A stretch of 64,000 nucleotides of DNA from Siphonodentalium dalli (GCA_032622095.1 CP136063.1:67595897-67659896); one strand, 5' to 3'. Counted from the first letter of the stretch, positions 42,245 through 53,271 are shown. The notes: generated by a model from the sequence alone, not told the origin. Program-made: numbers and translations.

Positions 42245-42712
42245 GCAGAATGAGGTCTCCAAGACGTGTACGCCTTAGCAATGAAGCATTCCACCCATAT
42301 TCATTAGAGCTTACTGTTGCAAGGAGACAAGGCGTTTGCAGAAATAGTTTAATTAGTTTTACAGTGCTTGCCTATATGCTAGAATACACCATAAAACATA
42401 AATTCTTCTGTCTTTAATTGCGAAAAATATAGTCTGTTCACCAGTATCATGCAAAAAGTAAAATAGTTTTATATTCGTGAATGAATTTCCAACATCAGTA
42501 CACTGACAGCATTGTGTTAAATTGCCTACAAATGAATAGCAGTTGACTATTATTATACAACCCCAATAAACAAAAAAAGGGGAAGTGTTCTTGGAATTCC
42601 TTTTCAACATTCCACTTAAGTGCAAATACATGTCTAGAAAGAAAATTATGCTCAAACTTGTATCCATGCTCCATGTGAAAAGTAATAAAATCAACACACT
42701 TTTCTTATTAAT
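42245..42712. other. Non-coding stretch
   Basis: The minus frame 42359-42697 (112 codons, hydrophobic N-terminus) has no domain I recognise and no start context of note. GCAGAATGAGGTCTCC at 42245 is a trace of hAT-A. Confidence 0.35.
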
Positions 42713-42716
42713 TAAC

Positions 42717-42985
42717 CCTTTCTATACTGAATGGATTCTCCAATTCAGTTATAAAAATATACATTGAAACGGTCTATTTCATTTAGATGTGTGATTTAGG
42801 GTGTGCAAGTATTAAAAAGCAGACAGCAGAGTGAAGAACAGATAATATAAGAACAGAATGATTGATTGGTGGGAAATGTTCAGATAATATGTTCAGCATA
42901 TAAACTATGGTCGTTTGTTGAACTTATTATCTGAACATTTCCAACATTATAACTACTCGTCAATGATTATTTAGTAGAGAAATGT
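42717..42985 (+). mobile_element. T5 element, complete
   Basis: TTAA 42713-42716. The left end is CCCTTTCTATACTGAATGGA. A central inverted pair GATAATATGTTCAGC/GTTGAACTTATTATC and the right end TTTAGTAGAGAAATG are present. The right TTAA reads TTAAA. Confidence 0.88.
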
Positions 42986-43075
42986 TAAAACAGTTCAATG
43001 TGTAGAACCAATGAACTCATGTTTTTGAGAAATTGCTAAAAGGACAATTCACATATTCCAGTTGTAAGTCGGGAT

Positions 43076-43410
43076 TTTTTACCCTGTGCCAATGCATTCT
43101 CTTATATATGCGAGTCGACCATAGGTCGCCTCGCATATATAAGAGAATGCATTGGCCTAACAATTTTAATAATTTGTTCTTGTATTCTTTAACAATTTTA
43201 TAATTTCACCCATACAGAGCCCCAGAAAAACATGAGCAGACGACACTCTTCTATATGCTTCTATATATCTGTGGGGCTCCCTGCAGGGCAATGGATGTTT
43301 TTTATTTTATGTCCTAAAAATTGTAAGAAACATTTATTTAAAAAAAATTGTTAGGCCAATGCATTCTCTTATATATGCGAGGCGACCTATGGTCATTGGC
43401 ACAGGGTAAA
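43076..43410 (-). mobile_element. T4 element, reverse orientation
   Basis: It starts TTTTTTACCCTGTGCCAATG and ends CATTGGCACAGGGTAAAAAA. The second cassette is reduced to its left arm plus GACCTATGGTC and CATTGGCAC. The interior contains CACCCATACAGAGCCCC and GGGGCTCCCTGCAGGGCAAT, the reverse of 27109-27490. Confidence 0.85.
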
Positions 43411-43878
43411 AAAATCAGGTTCGTGATTTGGCTTATTTAGTGCACCATTCATACTGTAGTAAGGTCTTATTAAAGTTGAGATCAATCTAGATGTGAACAG
43501 ACGCTGCTAAAGTGTTCTTTTTATTTTCCACTGAGCGTAAATATCCATCCATACAATGCCACTCTAACTCCCATCAGTAGTCTTTGAAGCGCGACAAAAT
43601 CAACATCCATTTCTTTGATAGTTCAAAGAGAACTTGTGAATTGGTATTTATTAGAAATTGCTGACAGTCAGCTCACATATTGCTGAGTAGCCTAACCCCA
43701 CCTCACTTATAACTATCTACACACGAGATGTCAATTTGTTATGAATAATAAATTTGGAATGGTTATGTCAGAAACCAATTAATTTCTTTCTGTTTGTCTG
43801 AAGTATGACATTTCGATACCATGTTTCAAAATCAATGATTTCATATAAAAAAGCATCTTATTTCATTGTGATCAATCA
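43411..43878. other. Non-coding stretch
   Basis: It looks single-copy with nothing recognised. Confidence 0.45.
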
Positions 43879-43882
43879 TTAA

Positions 43883-44137
43883 CCCTTCGATGACTGGAGT
43901 TTCCTGAATTTTTTGCGAAAACCCTGTGCCATGCAATGCATTCTCATATATATGCGAGTCTCCCTATATGGAGACCCGCATATATAAGAGAATACATTGG
44001 CCTAATAATATTTTTTTTTATCTTGTAAGCCAGTGTATTCTCTTATATATGTGAGGCTCCCTAAGACTCGCATATATAAGAGAATACACTGGCACAGGAT
44101 CTTAATGCTGTACCAGCGTGGCTTCCATCATGAAAGA
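43883..44137 (-). mobile_element. T3 TTAA element, reverse orientation
   Basis: TTAA 43879-43882 precedes CCCTTCGATGACTGGAG. Both cassettes are present, although the loop of the first reads TCCCTATATGGAGA. The right end stops at CATCATGAAAG without TTAA. Confidence 0.85.
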
Positions 44138-44307
44138 GACATAATACTATGGAAAGTCTGGAATAGGATTATTTTCGGAAACTTTATAAAAGATGTCAAA
44201 TCAGGTCCAAACCACCAAATTATGACAAAATTGCTGAAGAACACAATTCAGCACATGCATGGGGTCTTTCTCACAAACATGCCAGAAGATACAGCGCCGG
44301 ACATTTT

Positions 44308-44560
44308 CAGGCTAGCATCACCAAATTCATCCTCTGGGATCACATTCTGCTTAGGCCCCATCTGCTATGGTAGACCGAGACTCAGATTTAAATCCCCAGA
44401 TGTGTCGTCTGCCAGATGGTGATGTGCACCCATTGGGCACCTCAATTATGCTGTGTTTCTGACACACAGCATAATCCAGCTGCCCAATAGTATCTCTATC
44501 CCCAAACTGGCAGACGACACACTGTGTCATCAACGAGATACTAAAATAAAAAACTTCCCA
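44308..44560. mobile_element. hAT-A, diverged fragment
   Basis: CAGGCTAGCATCACCAAATT CATCCTCTGGGATCACATTC and the middle segment with CTGCCAGATGG..CACCCATTGGGCACCTCAAT are recognisable. The second module is missing. A short inverted pair, ATTATGCTGTGTTTCTG / CACACAGCATAAT, lies at 44449-44474. Confidence 0.65.
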
Positions 44561-44644
44561 AAAACAATGGCTGACAAAGCTCAGATAGCATCGTTTAGTC
44601 ACTATGCGTTATACTTTTATGAATTAGAAACTCAGACAGTTGTG

Positions 44645-46825
44645 CTGAATTTCACCCATTAGACTGGTTCTTGTCCCAATTGAACCATCTGTTGGGGTTC
44701 ATAGTAACCTTACACATTAGACTGGTAACCTGACACATTAGACTGGTAACCTGACACATTAGACTGGTTCTTGTCCCGATTTGTAGTAACCTGCCACATT
44801 AGACTGGTTCTTATCCTGATTCGTAGTAACCTGACTCATTAGACTGGTTCTTATCCTGATTCGTAGTAACCTGACTCATTAGACTGGTTCTTGTCCCGAT
44901 TCGTAGTAACCTGACACATTAGACTGGTTCTTATCTTGATTCGTAGTAACCTGCCACATTAGACTGGTTCTTATCCTGATTCATAGTAACCTGACACATT
45001 AGACTGGTTCTTGTCCTGATTCGTAGTAACCTGACACATTAGACTGGTAACCTGACTCATTAGACTGGTTTTTGTCCCGATTCGTAGTAACCTGCCACAT
45101 TAGACTGGTTCTTGTCCCGATTCGTAGTAACCTGCCACATTAGACTGGTTCTTGTCCCGATTCGTAGTAACCTGACACATTAGACTGGTTCTTATCCTGA
45201 TTCATAGTAACCTGACACATTAGACTGGTTCTTGTCCCGATTCGTAGTAACCTGCCACATTAGACTGGTTCTTGTCCCGATTCGTAGTAACCTGCCACAT
45301 TAGACTGGTTCTTATCCCGATTCGTAGTAACCTGACTCATTAGACTGGTTCTTATCCCGATTCTTAGTAACCTGACTCATTAGACTGGTTCTTATCCTGA
45401 TTCATAGTAACCTGACACATTAGACTGGTTCTTATCCCGATTCGTAGTAACCTGACACATTAGACTGGTTCTTATCCCGATTCATAGTAACCTGACACAT
45501 TAGACTGGTTCTTATCCTGATTCATAGTAACCTGACTCATTAGACTGGTTCTTATCCTGATTCATAGTAACCTGACTCATTAGACTGGTTCTTATCCTGA
45601 TTTGTGGTAACCTGACTCATTAGACTGGTTCTTATCCTGATTCATAGTAACCTGACTCATTAGACTGGTTCTTATCCTGATTTGTGGTAACCTGACTCAT
45701 TAGACTGGTTCTTATCCTGATTCGTAGTAACCTGACACATTAGACTAGTTCTTGTCCCGATTCGTAGTAACCTGACACATTAGACTAGTTCTTGTCCCGA
45801 TTCGTAGTAACCTGACACATTAGACTGGTTCTTATCCTGATTTGTGGTAACCTGACTCATTAGACTGGTTCTTATCCTGATTTGTGGTAACCTGACTCAT
45901 TAGACTGGTTCCTATCCTGATTCGTAGTAACCTGACTCATTAGACTGGTTCTTATCCTGATTTGTGGTAACCTGACTAATTAGACTAGTTCTTGTCCCGA
46001 TTCGTAGTAACCTGACTCATTAGACTGGTTCTTATCCTGATTTGTGGTAACCTGACTCATTAGACTGGTTCTTATCCTGATTCGTAGTAACCTGACACAT
46101 TAGACTAGTTCTTGTCCCGATTCGTAGTAACCTGACACATTAGACTAGTTCTTGTCCCGATTCGTAGTAACCTGACACATTAGACTGGTTCTTATCCTGA
46201 TTTGTGGTAACCTGACTCATTAGACTGGTTCTTATCCTGATTTGTAGTAACCTGCCACATTAGACTGGTTCTTGTCCCGATTCGTAGTAACCTGACACAT
46301 TAGACTGGTTCTTATCCTGATTTGTGGTAACCTGACTCATTAGACTGGTTCTTGTCCCGATTCGTAGTAACCTGACACATTAGACTAGTTCTTGTCCCGA
46401 TTCGTAGTAACCTGACACATTAGACTAGTTCTTATCCTGATTTGTGGTAACCTGACTCATTAGACTGGTTCTTATCCTGATTTGTGGTAACCTGACTCAT
46501 TAGACTGGTTCTTGTCCCGATTCGTAGTAACCTGACACATTAGACTAGTTCTTGTCCCGATTCGTAGTAACCTGACTCATTAGACTGGTTCTTGTCCCGA
46601 TTCGTAGTAACCTGACTCATTAGACTGGTAACCTGACTCATTAGACTAGTTCTTATCCTGATTTGTGGTAACCTGACTCATTAGACTGGTTCTTATCCTG
46701 ATTTGTGGTAACCTGACTCATTAGACTGGTTCTTATCCTGATTTGTGGTAACCTGACTCATTAGACTGGTTCTTATCCTGATTTGTGGTAACCTGACTCT
46801 TTAGACTGGTAACCTGACACTTTTT
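44645..46825 (+). repeat. 40-bp minisatellite, about 54 units
   Basis: The unit is CATTAGACTGGTTCTTGTCC CGATTCGTAGTAACCTGACA. Unit length is 40 bp almost without exception, with a few 18-19-bp short units (ATTAGACTGGTAACCTGACAC) at both ends and at about 45035. Two main variants alternate: 'GTCCCGATTCGTAGTAACCTGACAC' type and 'ATCCTGATTTGTGGTAACCTGACTC' type (written here by their differences at CCC/CCT, CGTAG/TGTGG, ACAC/ACTC). The order of variants shows higher-order blocks of about three to six units. No coding frame. Confidence 0.97.
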
Positions 46826-47950
46826 ATCTTATGAAGAATTGAAGCTATTGAGGTTGTTTTGTTCTTTGGTGTCAAAGGTAGCAATTCCTTAGATTTGATG
46901 CTCACGTTTGTATCGATAGTCGTTTGAAAGTCTTCTTTGGTCATAACATGGGTGTTTAAATGTGATGAATTCAGAGCAATTTCTCTGCATGAGCTAATAT
47001 AAGAACGAGAGAAAAAACGAAAAAATCCAGCGAAACTAAAACAACAGAAGTCTTTGAAATTCAGCGAGTCGATTAACATAGCAAACTGTTATTGTCAAAG
47101 CATTATTATTAAAAGACTCAATGTTGCAGAAACAAATAGTATTTGGGAACTTCTAAATGTATTTGGCATTGGTTCATGTTGATTAGATCTGTGTAGCCAT
47201 GCGTATCGAGGCGTGGCTTTGAGTAAAATTATTTTCCCCTACTGTCCTGAGATTCTGAAATGCTGTGGTCAATTTAAAGTCATATTGTGTATAGATTCAC
47301 AGTATATTACTAGTAATGGTGTTCTGGGATTCTGAAATACTCGCCAGGGATATTAATATTTTCATTTGGCAAATTAAATTTTGGGCCATACAGCGTGGAT
47401 GCTGCATTAATATTTTATATATGTACTATATAAAATCATACATTGTTATATATTTATGGTAAATAAGTCTGTTATAGAGAGAGGAGACATAATATATAAA
47501 CGCTGAAGTGGCTGGCATGTGACTAGGAGTGAGTGGTAAATATTGTCCGAGAAACCGGAGCCATGGATACGATTCGTGTTGAAGAATGCCGAATCCTAGG
47601 GGACGGTGGCACTTACACACCCAGACAGAATGGCGATTTGGACAGCGATTATGAGATTATGTTCATCAGAGAGATAGGGAAAATGCGTCGTCAGATCTCA
47701 TGAGTGCTAGATAGGGATCAATCATTATGACTAGGCCCATAATCCCAGAATGCAATTGCCACTTACATCGTAGAACCCTCATTCATCAATGTTTGCAGAT
47801 AAGAGGGATCAATCTTCAGATATGATTTACATGTGGAAAATAAAGTTTCAATCAAAAGATGCTTGTTATGTAAATAGAAGACATTGTCACGAGTTGAGGT
47901 AGAGATATTTTGAATCTGATACCATACCAGGGGTTGATGATATAGAAACC
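46826..47950. other. Mostly single-copy stretch with a small ORF
   Basis: No repeat family is recognised apart from the phrase shared with 40455. The minus frame 46801-47079 overlaps the end of the minisatellite. A small ORF at 47563-47703 is listed separately. Confidence 0.4.
47563..47703 (+). CDS. Candidate small ORF, 46 codons
   Basis: ATG in an optimal context (GGAGCCATGG) starts MDTIRVEECRILGDGG and the frame ends ..EIGKMRRQIS before TGA. The composition is balanced (acidic and basic residues, few repeats), unlike the A/T-biased chance frames around it. It has no signal peptide or known domain. It could be a small protein, part of an exon, or chance. Confidence 0.25.
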   Translation: MDTIRVEECRILGDGGTYTPRQNGDLDSDYEIMFIREIGKMRRQIS

Positions 47951-47952
47951 TA

Positions 47953-48057
47953 TAAATAACTGGCCTGTCATGGTCTTTGACAGGTTGAAACCTACCAAAA
48001 ATTTAATGTGACAGGCTGAAATGCTTTTGTACCTGATGTTGTGACAGACCCTAATTT
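47953..48057 (+). repeat. Dispersed repeat Y, copy 1
   Basis: ACTGGCCTGTCATGG, GACAGGTTGAAACC, GTGACAGGCTGAAATGCTTT TGTACCTG and GTGACAGACCCTAATTTA appear in inverse orientation at 62069-62162. Internal GACAGG/CCTGTC motifs give it a partial inverted structure. Confidence 0.75.
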
Positions 48058-48114
48058 AGATTATGACGTACGTATTACAGACTCAACCAGTAATTTATAA
48101 AAATATTTAAGATT

Positions 48115-48462
48115 AATCTGAGGATTTGAATTCATATGAGAATTGGAATGTACAACATCAGGCTTTATTATGCTTATAAATACCCTAATGGTAATTTAAT
48201 TTATCAATGAATCAGTTTTGTAATATACTGGAATGAGTTGAGTTAAGTCACTCAAAATATCTAAATGAAAAGCAAATTCAGCAGATTCATAAAAATTATT
48301 TTCAAATACTTAGATTAAGATGAATCACAGAAATGTCAAAAGCAACTTGTAATCTATGAAAACATTTCAGATTATCGTAATCCAGGGACCTGATGTCATA
48401 TGAGAATAGGAATGTACAACATCAGGCTTTAATATGCTTATAAATACTGTAATGGTAATTGA
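48115..48462 (+). repeat. Diverged direct repeat, about 262 bp apart
   Basis: CATATGAGAATTGGAATGTA CAACATCAGGCTTTATTATG (48134-48173) recurs as CATATGAGAATAGGAATGTA CAACATCAGGCTTTAATATG (48396-48435), with the flanks also similar. Probably an old tandem duplication. Confidence 0.8.
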
Positions 48463-48469
48463 AAAGTAA

Positions 48470-48625
48470 AAAATATGCATTGCAGTGGTCTATTCTTCAA
48501 TTGCAGAGATGTTCTGAAAATATATGCAGACAACAATCAGAGAAACACGTACCCCATGCATCTCCATTAATTTAATTGTATGGGTGTTCAACTAAAAGTT
48601 CAACAAACGGCCTAACGTGATGATA
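48470..48625 (+). mobile_element. T5 fragment
   Basis: GCATTGCAGTGGTCTATTCT TCAATTGCAGAGATGTTCTG, TATGCAGACAACAATCAGAG and AAAGTTCAACAAACGGCC match T5 interior. Both ends are missing. Confidence 0.6.
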
Positions 48626-49007
48626 AGATTCACGTAACGATGCACAATTGCTAGTTGCCACTATGGATTAATTGAGCCTTCGTTGCAAGAATGAAGATGT
48701 TAATTGCTGCCCACACGGCAACTTCAACCTAATCCCTGTAATTAGAAAGTGTAAATTAATCTACTGTATAATCCTCATGCAATACTTGTGGGAAATAAAT
48801 GTTGACAAACTCAATACTTGGTTGTTTGTCCGCTAGCATTTGATGACTTTTTAATGCAAAGTATTTTTTTCGTAAATCATGATGCATCACATTAGACATG
48901 TTGCGATGCATAGATGAAATCGTGATGCATTTAAATCACGATGAATCATTGCAGCCTAACTAACATGTAATTCCATTCTGATGCATGTAATGCATTGTGT
49001 GCACATC
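48626..49007. mobile_element. Possible hAT remnant rich in CGATGCAT/ATGCATCG
   Basis: GCGATGCATAGATGAAATCG TGATGCATTTAAATCACGAT GAATCATTGCAGCCTAAC (48902-48959) resembles hAT ends that carry ATGATTCATCGTGAT-type motifs. A similar cluster is at 61293-61355. No partner end or duplication was located. Confidence 0.35.
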
Positions 49008-49011
49008 TTAA

Positions 49012-49405
49012 CCCTTTACCCAACAGAAGGGCCCTGTGCCAATGCATTCTCTTATATATGCGAGTCGACCATAGGTCGCCTCGCATATATAAGAGAATGC
49101 ATTGGCTTAACACATTAAAAATTATAAAATTGTTAAAGAATGTAAGAAAAAATGGTAAAAAGTGTTAAAAAAAAGTTTTTTTGTTAGGCCAACGCATTCT
49201 CTTATATATGCGAGGCAACCTATGGTCGACTCGCATATATAAGAGAATGCATTGGCACAGGGCATAACTGTAACCATCACAATGTGGTCAATGAGCCGGT
49301 TCCAATGATATCCATATTTGTATGGTTTTATTGAGACAGACCCAAGATAATTTAGGCTGTTGCAGCTTTATTTGGCCGGTTTTGGCCGGTTTGTTGGGTA
49401 AAGGG
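49012..49405 (+). mobile_element. T1 TTAA element, complete
   Basis: TTAA 49008-49011 and 49406-49409. Two cassettes (49036-49104, 49187-49256). Its right TTAA is followed by CATTATGAGTGCCAAGTCC GAT, a stub of a T2-like element. Confidence 0.94.
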
Positions 49406-49409
49406 TTAA

Positions 49410-49500
49410 CATTATGAGTGCCAAGTCCGATTATATCAGCCCTAAAATCGGCGCAATTTAAAAAAAATAAAAAATTTGGGGGTATAAATGAACATGTCAT
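49410..49500 (+). mobile_element. T2-like left-end stub
   Basis: CATTATGAGTGCCAAGTCCG ATTATATCAGCCCTAAAATC GGC resembles the T2 left end (GAGTGCCAGGGCCGATCTCA..). It abuts T1 at TTAA and then fades into AT-rich sequence. Confidence 0.55.
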
Positions 49501-49623
49501 AGAGGATATAAAAAACACCTGGATCACTCCTGCTAGACCCAGAACCATATCAGGAATTCATAGTGACAATTTCTGAAATGTGAATAACTTTCTGGCACTG
49601 TTAAAATATTTGTCTAATAAGTT

Positions 49624-49717
49624 CATTATAAACTGATTTGACATAGGCACATCATGTGTTACTAGTATACCATTATAAACTGATTTGACATAGGTACATC
49701 ATGTATTACTAGTATAC
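49624..49717 (+). repeat. 47-bp tandem duplication
   Basis: CATTATAAACTGATTTGACA TAGGCACATCATGTGTTACT AGTATAC (49624-49670) is repeated at 49671-49717 with two substitutions. Confidence 0.95.
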
Positions 49718-50288
49718 CATTTCTGATATTGATGAATTTCGCACATTTTATTTCTCCAGTGAGAGTGTTTTAAACTGATTTCGAGGGAATAGGCAGAAGG
49801 TGTTTATACAAAGCATTGAATTAGCTGCATGCCGACATAAAAACACTGCGATCTCTCATTATCAATAATTAACATGGGTGGTCAGTCCATCCGCGGAACG
49901 CGTAGTCTGATCAATTTATTGATTGTGGAACTGGTAGATAGAGTCCACAATTTTGCACGGTGTCAACTCACATCAGCCATCACGGTGCATTTAATCCGGA
50001 GATTTCATCTCGACCACATTTCAAACTACGCTAGACATCGTCTGTCACATTTACAATCCTTCTGGGATTTTTCGCCTTTAGAAGTTCTCGCTAGTGGTTC
50101 TCGAGTTACAGATCGACTTTCATTTGAGCTTCTCCCTTGAGAATAAAACACTTCAAACTGTCTAAAACTTCATTATCAGTTGGGATTATTGTGAATTGCA
50201 ACATGACAATCCGTCTGTATTAGACTATATGAGGAAGTTAACCCCCACCCCACCTGTCCGCCTGTATCAGACTATATGAGCAAGTTAC
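49718..50288. other. Non-coding stretch
   Basis: The frame 49874-50140 (88 codons, MGGQSIRGTRSL..) is not A/T-biased but has no domain or splice context I recognise. CCGTCTGTATTAGACTATAT GAGGAAGTTA is duplicated at 50212 and 50257. Confidence 0.4.
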
Positions 50289-50312
50289 CCCCCCCCCCCC
50301 CCCCCCCCCCCC
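50289..50312. repeat. C homopolymer
   Basis: About 24 C in a row, ending in ACCTGATG. A run this long is prone to sequencing error and length change. Confidence 0.9.
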
Positions 50313-50332
50313 ACCTGATGACTAGTCAGCCT

Positions 50333-50766
50333 CAAGCCTGCAAATAGCTTGTCTGTCATTTGCAGAATGAGGTCCCCCAAAGGGTGAATTTAGCGATGTT
50401 ATCCCGCACAGCCGACTAGCATCACCAAATTCACCCTCTGGGGACCTCATTCTGCTTAGGCCCTCAACTGCTATGCGAGACCTAGGATCAGATTGAAGTT
50501 CCCCAGTTGAAGTTGGTGATGTTCACCCGTTGGAAACCTCAATTTTGTATTTTATCTTCTGTAACTTAGGGGACATAGAAACTTCCCAGAAGGGAAAACG
50601 TAACTAAAAACAATGTTAATTTGAGACTAGATACATCCTAGAAGATAAGGCCTAAGCAGAATGCGGTCTCCAGAGGGTGAATTTGGTGATGCTCGGGATA
50701 GCATAACTAAATCCACCCCCTGGGGACCTCATTCTGCAAATGACAGACACGCTATTTGCAGACTTG
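50333..50766. mobile_element. hAT-A, full length, with 8-bp target duplication
   Basis: This is the reference copy. GTCAGCCT lies immediately before CAAGCCTGCAAATAGC (50325-50332) and after GCTATTTGCAGACTTG (50767-50774). It has two modules (50363-50457, 50656-50737) and the middle segment between them. The 434-bp element has no coding capacity. Confidence 0.95.
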
Positions 50767-51261
50767 GTCAGCCTATCTTAAAGCTTTGCGCCAATGTTAA
50801 CCTCTTTGATAATCTGCCTTTATAACCCTTTATAAAATGTAGAGCTGGGACGGTTATGGGTTTTTCGTGACCAGTTATGAACGCCAAAAAACCGCGATTA
50901 ACCGGTTAACCACATATTATAGGTACTATTATGGGTGGGTAAGCCCAGTATGCAGAACGGCGATGATTGTGATCCTCACTGACATGGTAAGTTTGAGAAC
51001 GGCTCCTGCCCATTATACAAAGAAGTTGTCACCCATGACACACATAATCACATATCTAATTAAGTACTGTATACACCCGTCACGGGCCGTCAGTAAGCCC
51101 AGGGGGCACGTGCACGTTTTTGTCCAAAAGGTGGGTACTGGGCTTACTCACGGGGATCCCCCCATGCAAAATCTCAGTTAGCCTTGAGATGCTGGTTTAC
51201 CATCGTATTTTATACTGATACCAAGAGTAGTTGCGTTATATATTAAAAGAGAATGATGCGT

Positions 51262-51267
51262 TTTATT
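51262..51267 (-). terminator. Poly(A) signal in hAT-2
   Basis: AATAAA on the minus strand (TTTATT on the plus strand), about 120 bases downstream of the stop of the candidate terminal exon. Confidence 0.4.
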
Positions 51268-51387
51268 AAGATAAAATCATATAATAATAACAAGATACAG
51301 ATGTCGACAGGTAAAACAAAAAATACAATTTATACGTTGTAAACATGCGTATGGAACGGTTAATAGCGCACATAAATAGCACAAAGT

Positions 51388-51450
51388 TCAGAAGACGACA
51401 AGTCCATCGTCGTCGAAACCATCGAACTCCAGGTCGTCGTCAGAATCTTC
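51388..51450 (-). CDS. Candidate terminal exon with acidic tail, inside hAT-2
   Basis: On the minus strand a pyrimidine tract TTTTTTTCTTCTTCGAG ends in AG at 51452-51451. It is followed by 20 codons EDSDDDLEFDGFDDDGLVVF and TGA. Codons for D are nearly all GAC/GAT in an ordered acidic stretch and the segment is GC-richer than its surroundings, so it does not look like random sequence. An AATAAA follows. It could be the last exon of the parental transposase gene or a host gene piece carried by the element. The frame is also open upstream into IIFFFF, which I take as the intron. Confidence 0.35.
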   Translation of the reverse strand, partial: EDSDDDLEFDGFDDDGLVVF

Positions 51451-52167
51451 CTCGAAGAAGAAAAAAATTATGAATTTCGCGGTAATCGACGAAACGTATT
51501 ATGTACGTTCTGCAACAAGAACAATAACTCTATAAATTCGAGGTGGATTAATATTCGAATGGAAAAACTCATTATCTGATACTATTTTAAATGTAATGGT
51601 TCAAAAATGATTTAATATAAATATTAGCTGCTCTGATATATATATTGCCTCATGTTAAAATGAAATAATCCAAGATTAATTAACGGCAATTGAGCCACAA
51701 AGATTGTAAACGAATTAACACCAGAGAACGTGGCAACTTTTAAAAGTATATCATAGAAAGCAGGACTGCTCGTGGAAATTATTGGGCTCAATTTATATTT
51801 TCTTGGGATCAATTTGAAAATAGCTGACCATCACAGTGATCATACACTATAATAGTGATGTTACGGTTAACCGACCACGGCAAATCCGTGACCGGTCACG
51901 GCCAAAGTTGGTGGTTAACCGGTTAACCGCATAACCGTCCCAGCTCTAATAAAATGGACACTCACATTTAAGTTCTAAAAGTATACATTGGAATGGTCCA
52001 TTTGTAATTTGTAGGGATGTAAATAAAATAATCAGATGACAGGCAGAGTATCAAATTTGGATTCATTTATAGGAGTGTTCAATTAATATCTAATTTAACT
52101 GAACATCCCTACAAATGAATCATTGGGAATTAATCGGATATTTTTTGACTGGCCACCTGTATATTAA

Positions 52168-52407
52168 CCCTTTCATGATGGGAGCTGTGCTGGTGCAACA
52201 TTAAAGATCCTGTACCAGTGCATTCTCTTATTTTTTGCGAGTCCCCATAGATAGCCTTGCATATTAAAGAGAATGCACTGGCTTACAAGGTCAAGGTAAA
52301 TATTTTTTAGGCCAATGCATTCTCTTATATATGCGAGACTCCCTATGGGAGATTCTCATATATAAGAGAATGCATTGGCACAGGGTTTTCGCAAAATTTC
52401 AGAAGGG
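52168..52407 (+). mobile_element. T3 TTAA element, complete
   Basis: TTAA 52164-52167 and 52408-52411. CCCTTTCATGATGGGAGCTG at the left; GCAAAATTTCAGAAGGG at the right. The first cassette is worn (CCAGTG/CACTGG ends), the second is good (CCAATG/CATTGG). Confidence 0.92.
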
Positions 52408-52411
52408 TTAA

Positions 52412-53004
52412 GACTTTAGATGGTAATTCGCCTTATAAACCATATACTGATGGGATTATCCCATAGCATCCATAGTCTACAGTCCAGGTATTTTTTTTGG
52501 CTTCTTGTCTTTAATTACAGCGTCTGTTATATATAGCAGGACCTTAAGGCCGCCCTGACTGGACTTAACTATTGTTTATCCGTAGGAAGTCATTGCCTTA
52601 ATACATGCAATCAGTCGTTGTCGTGATTACCGGAATCGTATCACGGAACTTTGTTCTCCGGGCAATTCCGTCTTAAGAATGAGGTCACCTAGTGGAGGAC
52701 CATCTGTCTATGATTAATAAAAACCTCGTTAATCAGCTCTCGATGTTTTTTATTATGTACATAATATGATGGTCTGTTGACTACCAGCTACGGAAACCTA
52801 ACAAGGTCCTGTGGCGACATGAAAGCCAATTTTCTTAGTTATCTTCTTACCGGCTTTTACTGCATTTATGTCCAGTATTGACACAAAATGACGTTTTCCT
52901 TAATTTTCTGATTCAGTGCGTTTCAGGGACAGCCGGCTTTGAGACAATAAATCAAGGGAATTAAGTGACTTTAATACATGAATAATTATCTCTACTCCTT
53001 TTAT
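52412..53004. other. Non-coding transposon-poor stretch
   Basis: A strong acceptor-like TTTTTTTTGGCTTCTTGTCT TTAATTACAG ends at 52520, but all three following frames stop within about 40 bases, so it is not coding. The rest is single-copy. Confidence 0.4.
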
Positions 53005-53008
53005 AACC

Positions 53009-53271
53009 CTTTCTGTACTATATGGATTCTCCCATTCAGTTATAAAAGTATTCTTTGGGACTGTCTATTATTGATTTAGATGGGTGTTTGGGTAATAAAA
53101 GCAGATGACTGACAGAAAAACAGATAATCCAAGTGCAGAATGACTCATGTTCATTGGTGGGAAATGTTCAGATTATAAGTTCAACAAATGACCTATGGTA
53201 GTTTGTTGAACATATTTTCTGAACATTTCCTAATGAAACTCATCGTCAATGAGTATTTAGTATAGAATGGG
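53009..53271 (+). mobile_element. T5 element, complete
   Basis: CCCTTTCTGTACTATATGGA at the left, ATTTAGTATAGAATGGG then TTAA 53272-53275 at the right. The centre has GATTATAAGTTCAACAAATG / GTTTGTTGAACATATTTTC, an inverted pair. Confidence 0.88.

Larger units (their letters stand above)
50840..51948 (-). mobile_element. hAT-2, 1109 bp
   Basis: Perfect 19-bp inverted ends TAGAGCTGGGACGGTTATG, with subterminal GGTTAACCGGTTAACC on both sides. The 8-bp duplication is ATAAAATG (50832-50839, 51949-51956). The strand given is that of the coding remnant inside (51388-51450). It is too short to encode a full hAT transposase (usually over 500 residues), so it is non-autonomous. Confidence 0.96.
50827..52137 (+). 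mobile_element. T5 element interrupted by hAT-2
   Basis: CCCTTTATAAAATG before hAT-2 and ATAAAATGGACACTCACATT TAAGTTCTAAAAGTATACA after it join into the T5 start. The central part CTAATTTAACTGAACATCCC follows. The right end is lost. Confidence 0.8.

Noticed and set aside
44645-46825. CRISPR-like array with 40-bp period
   Set aside because: The whole 40 bp is repeated with point variants; no constant repeat plus variable spacer structure exists.
49874-50140. 88-codon plus-strand frame in single-copy sequence
   Set aside because: No domain, no signal peptide and no splice signals; length is within chance for 64 kb.
52490-52560. Coding exon after a strong acceptor ending at 52520
   Set aside because: All three frames meet a stop within about 40 bases.
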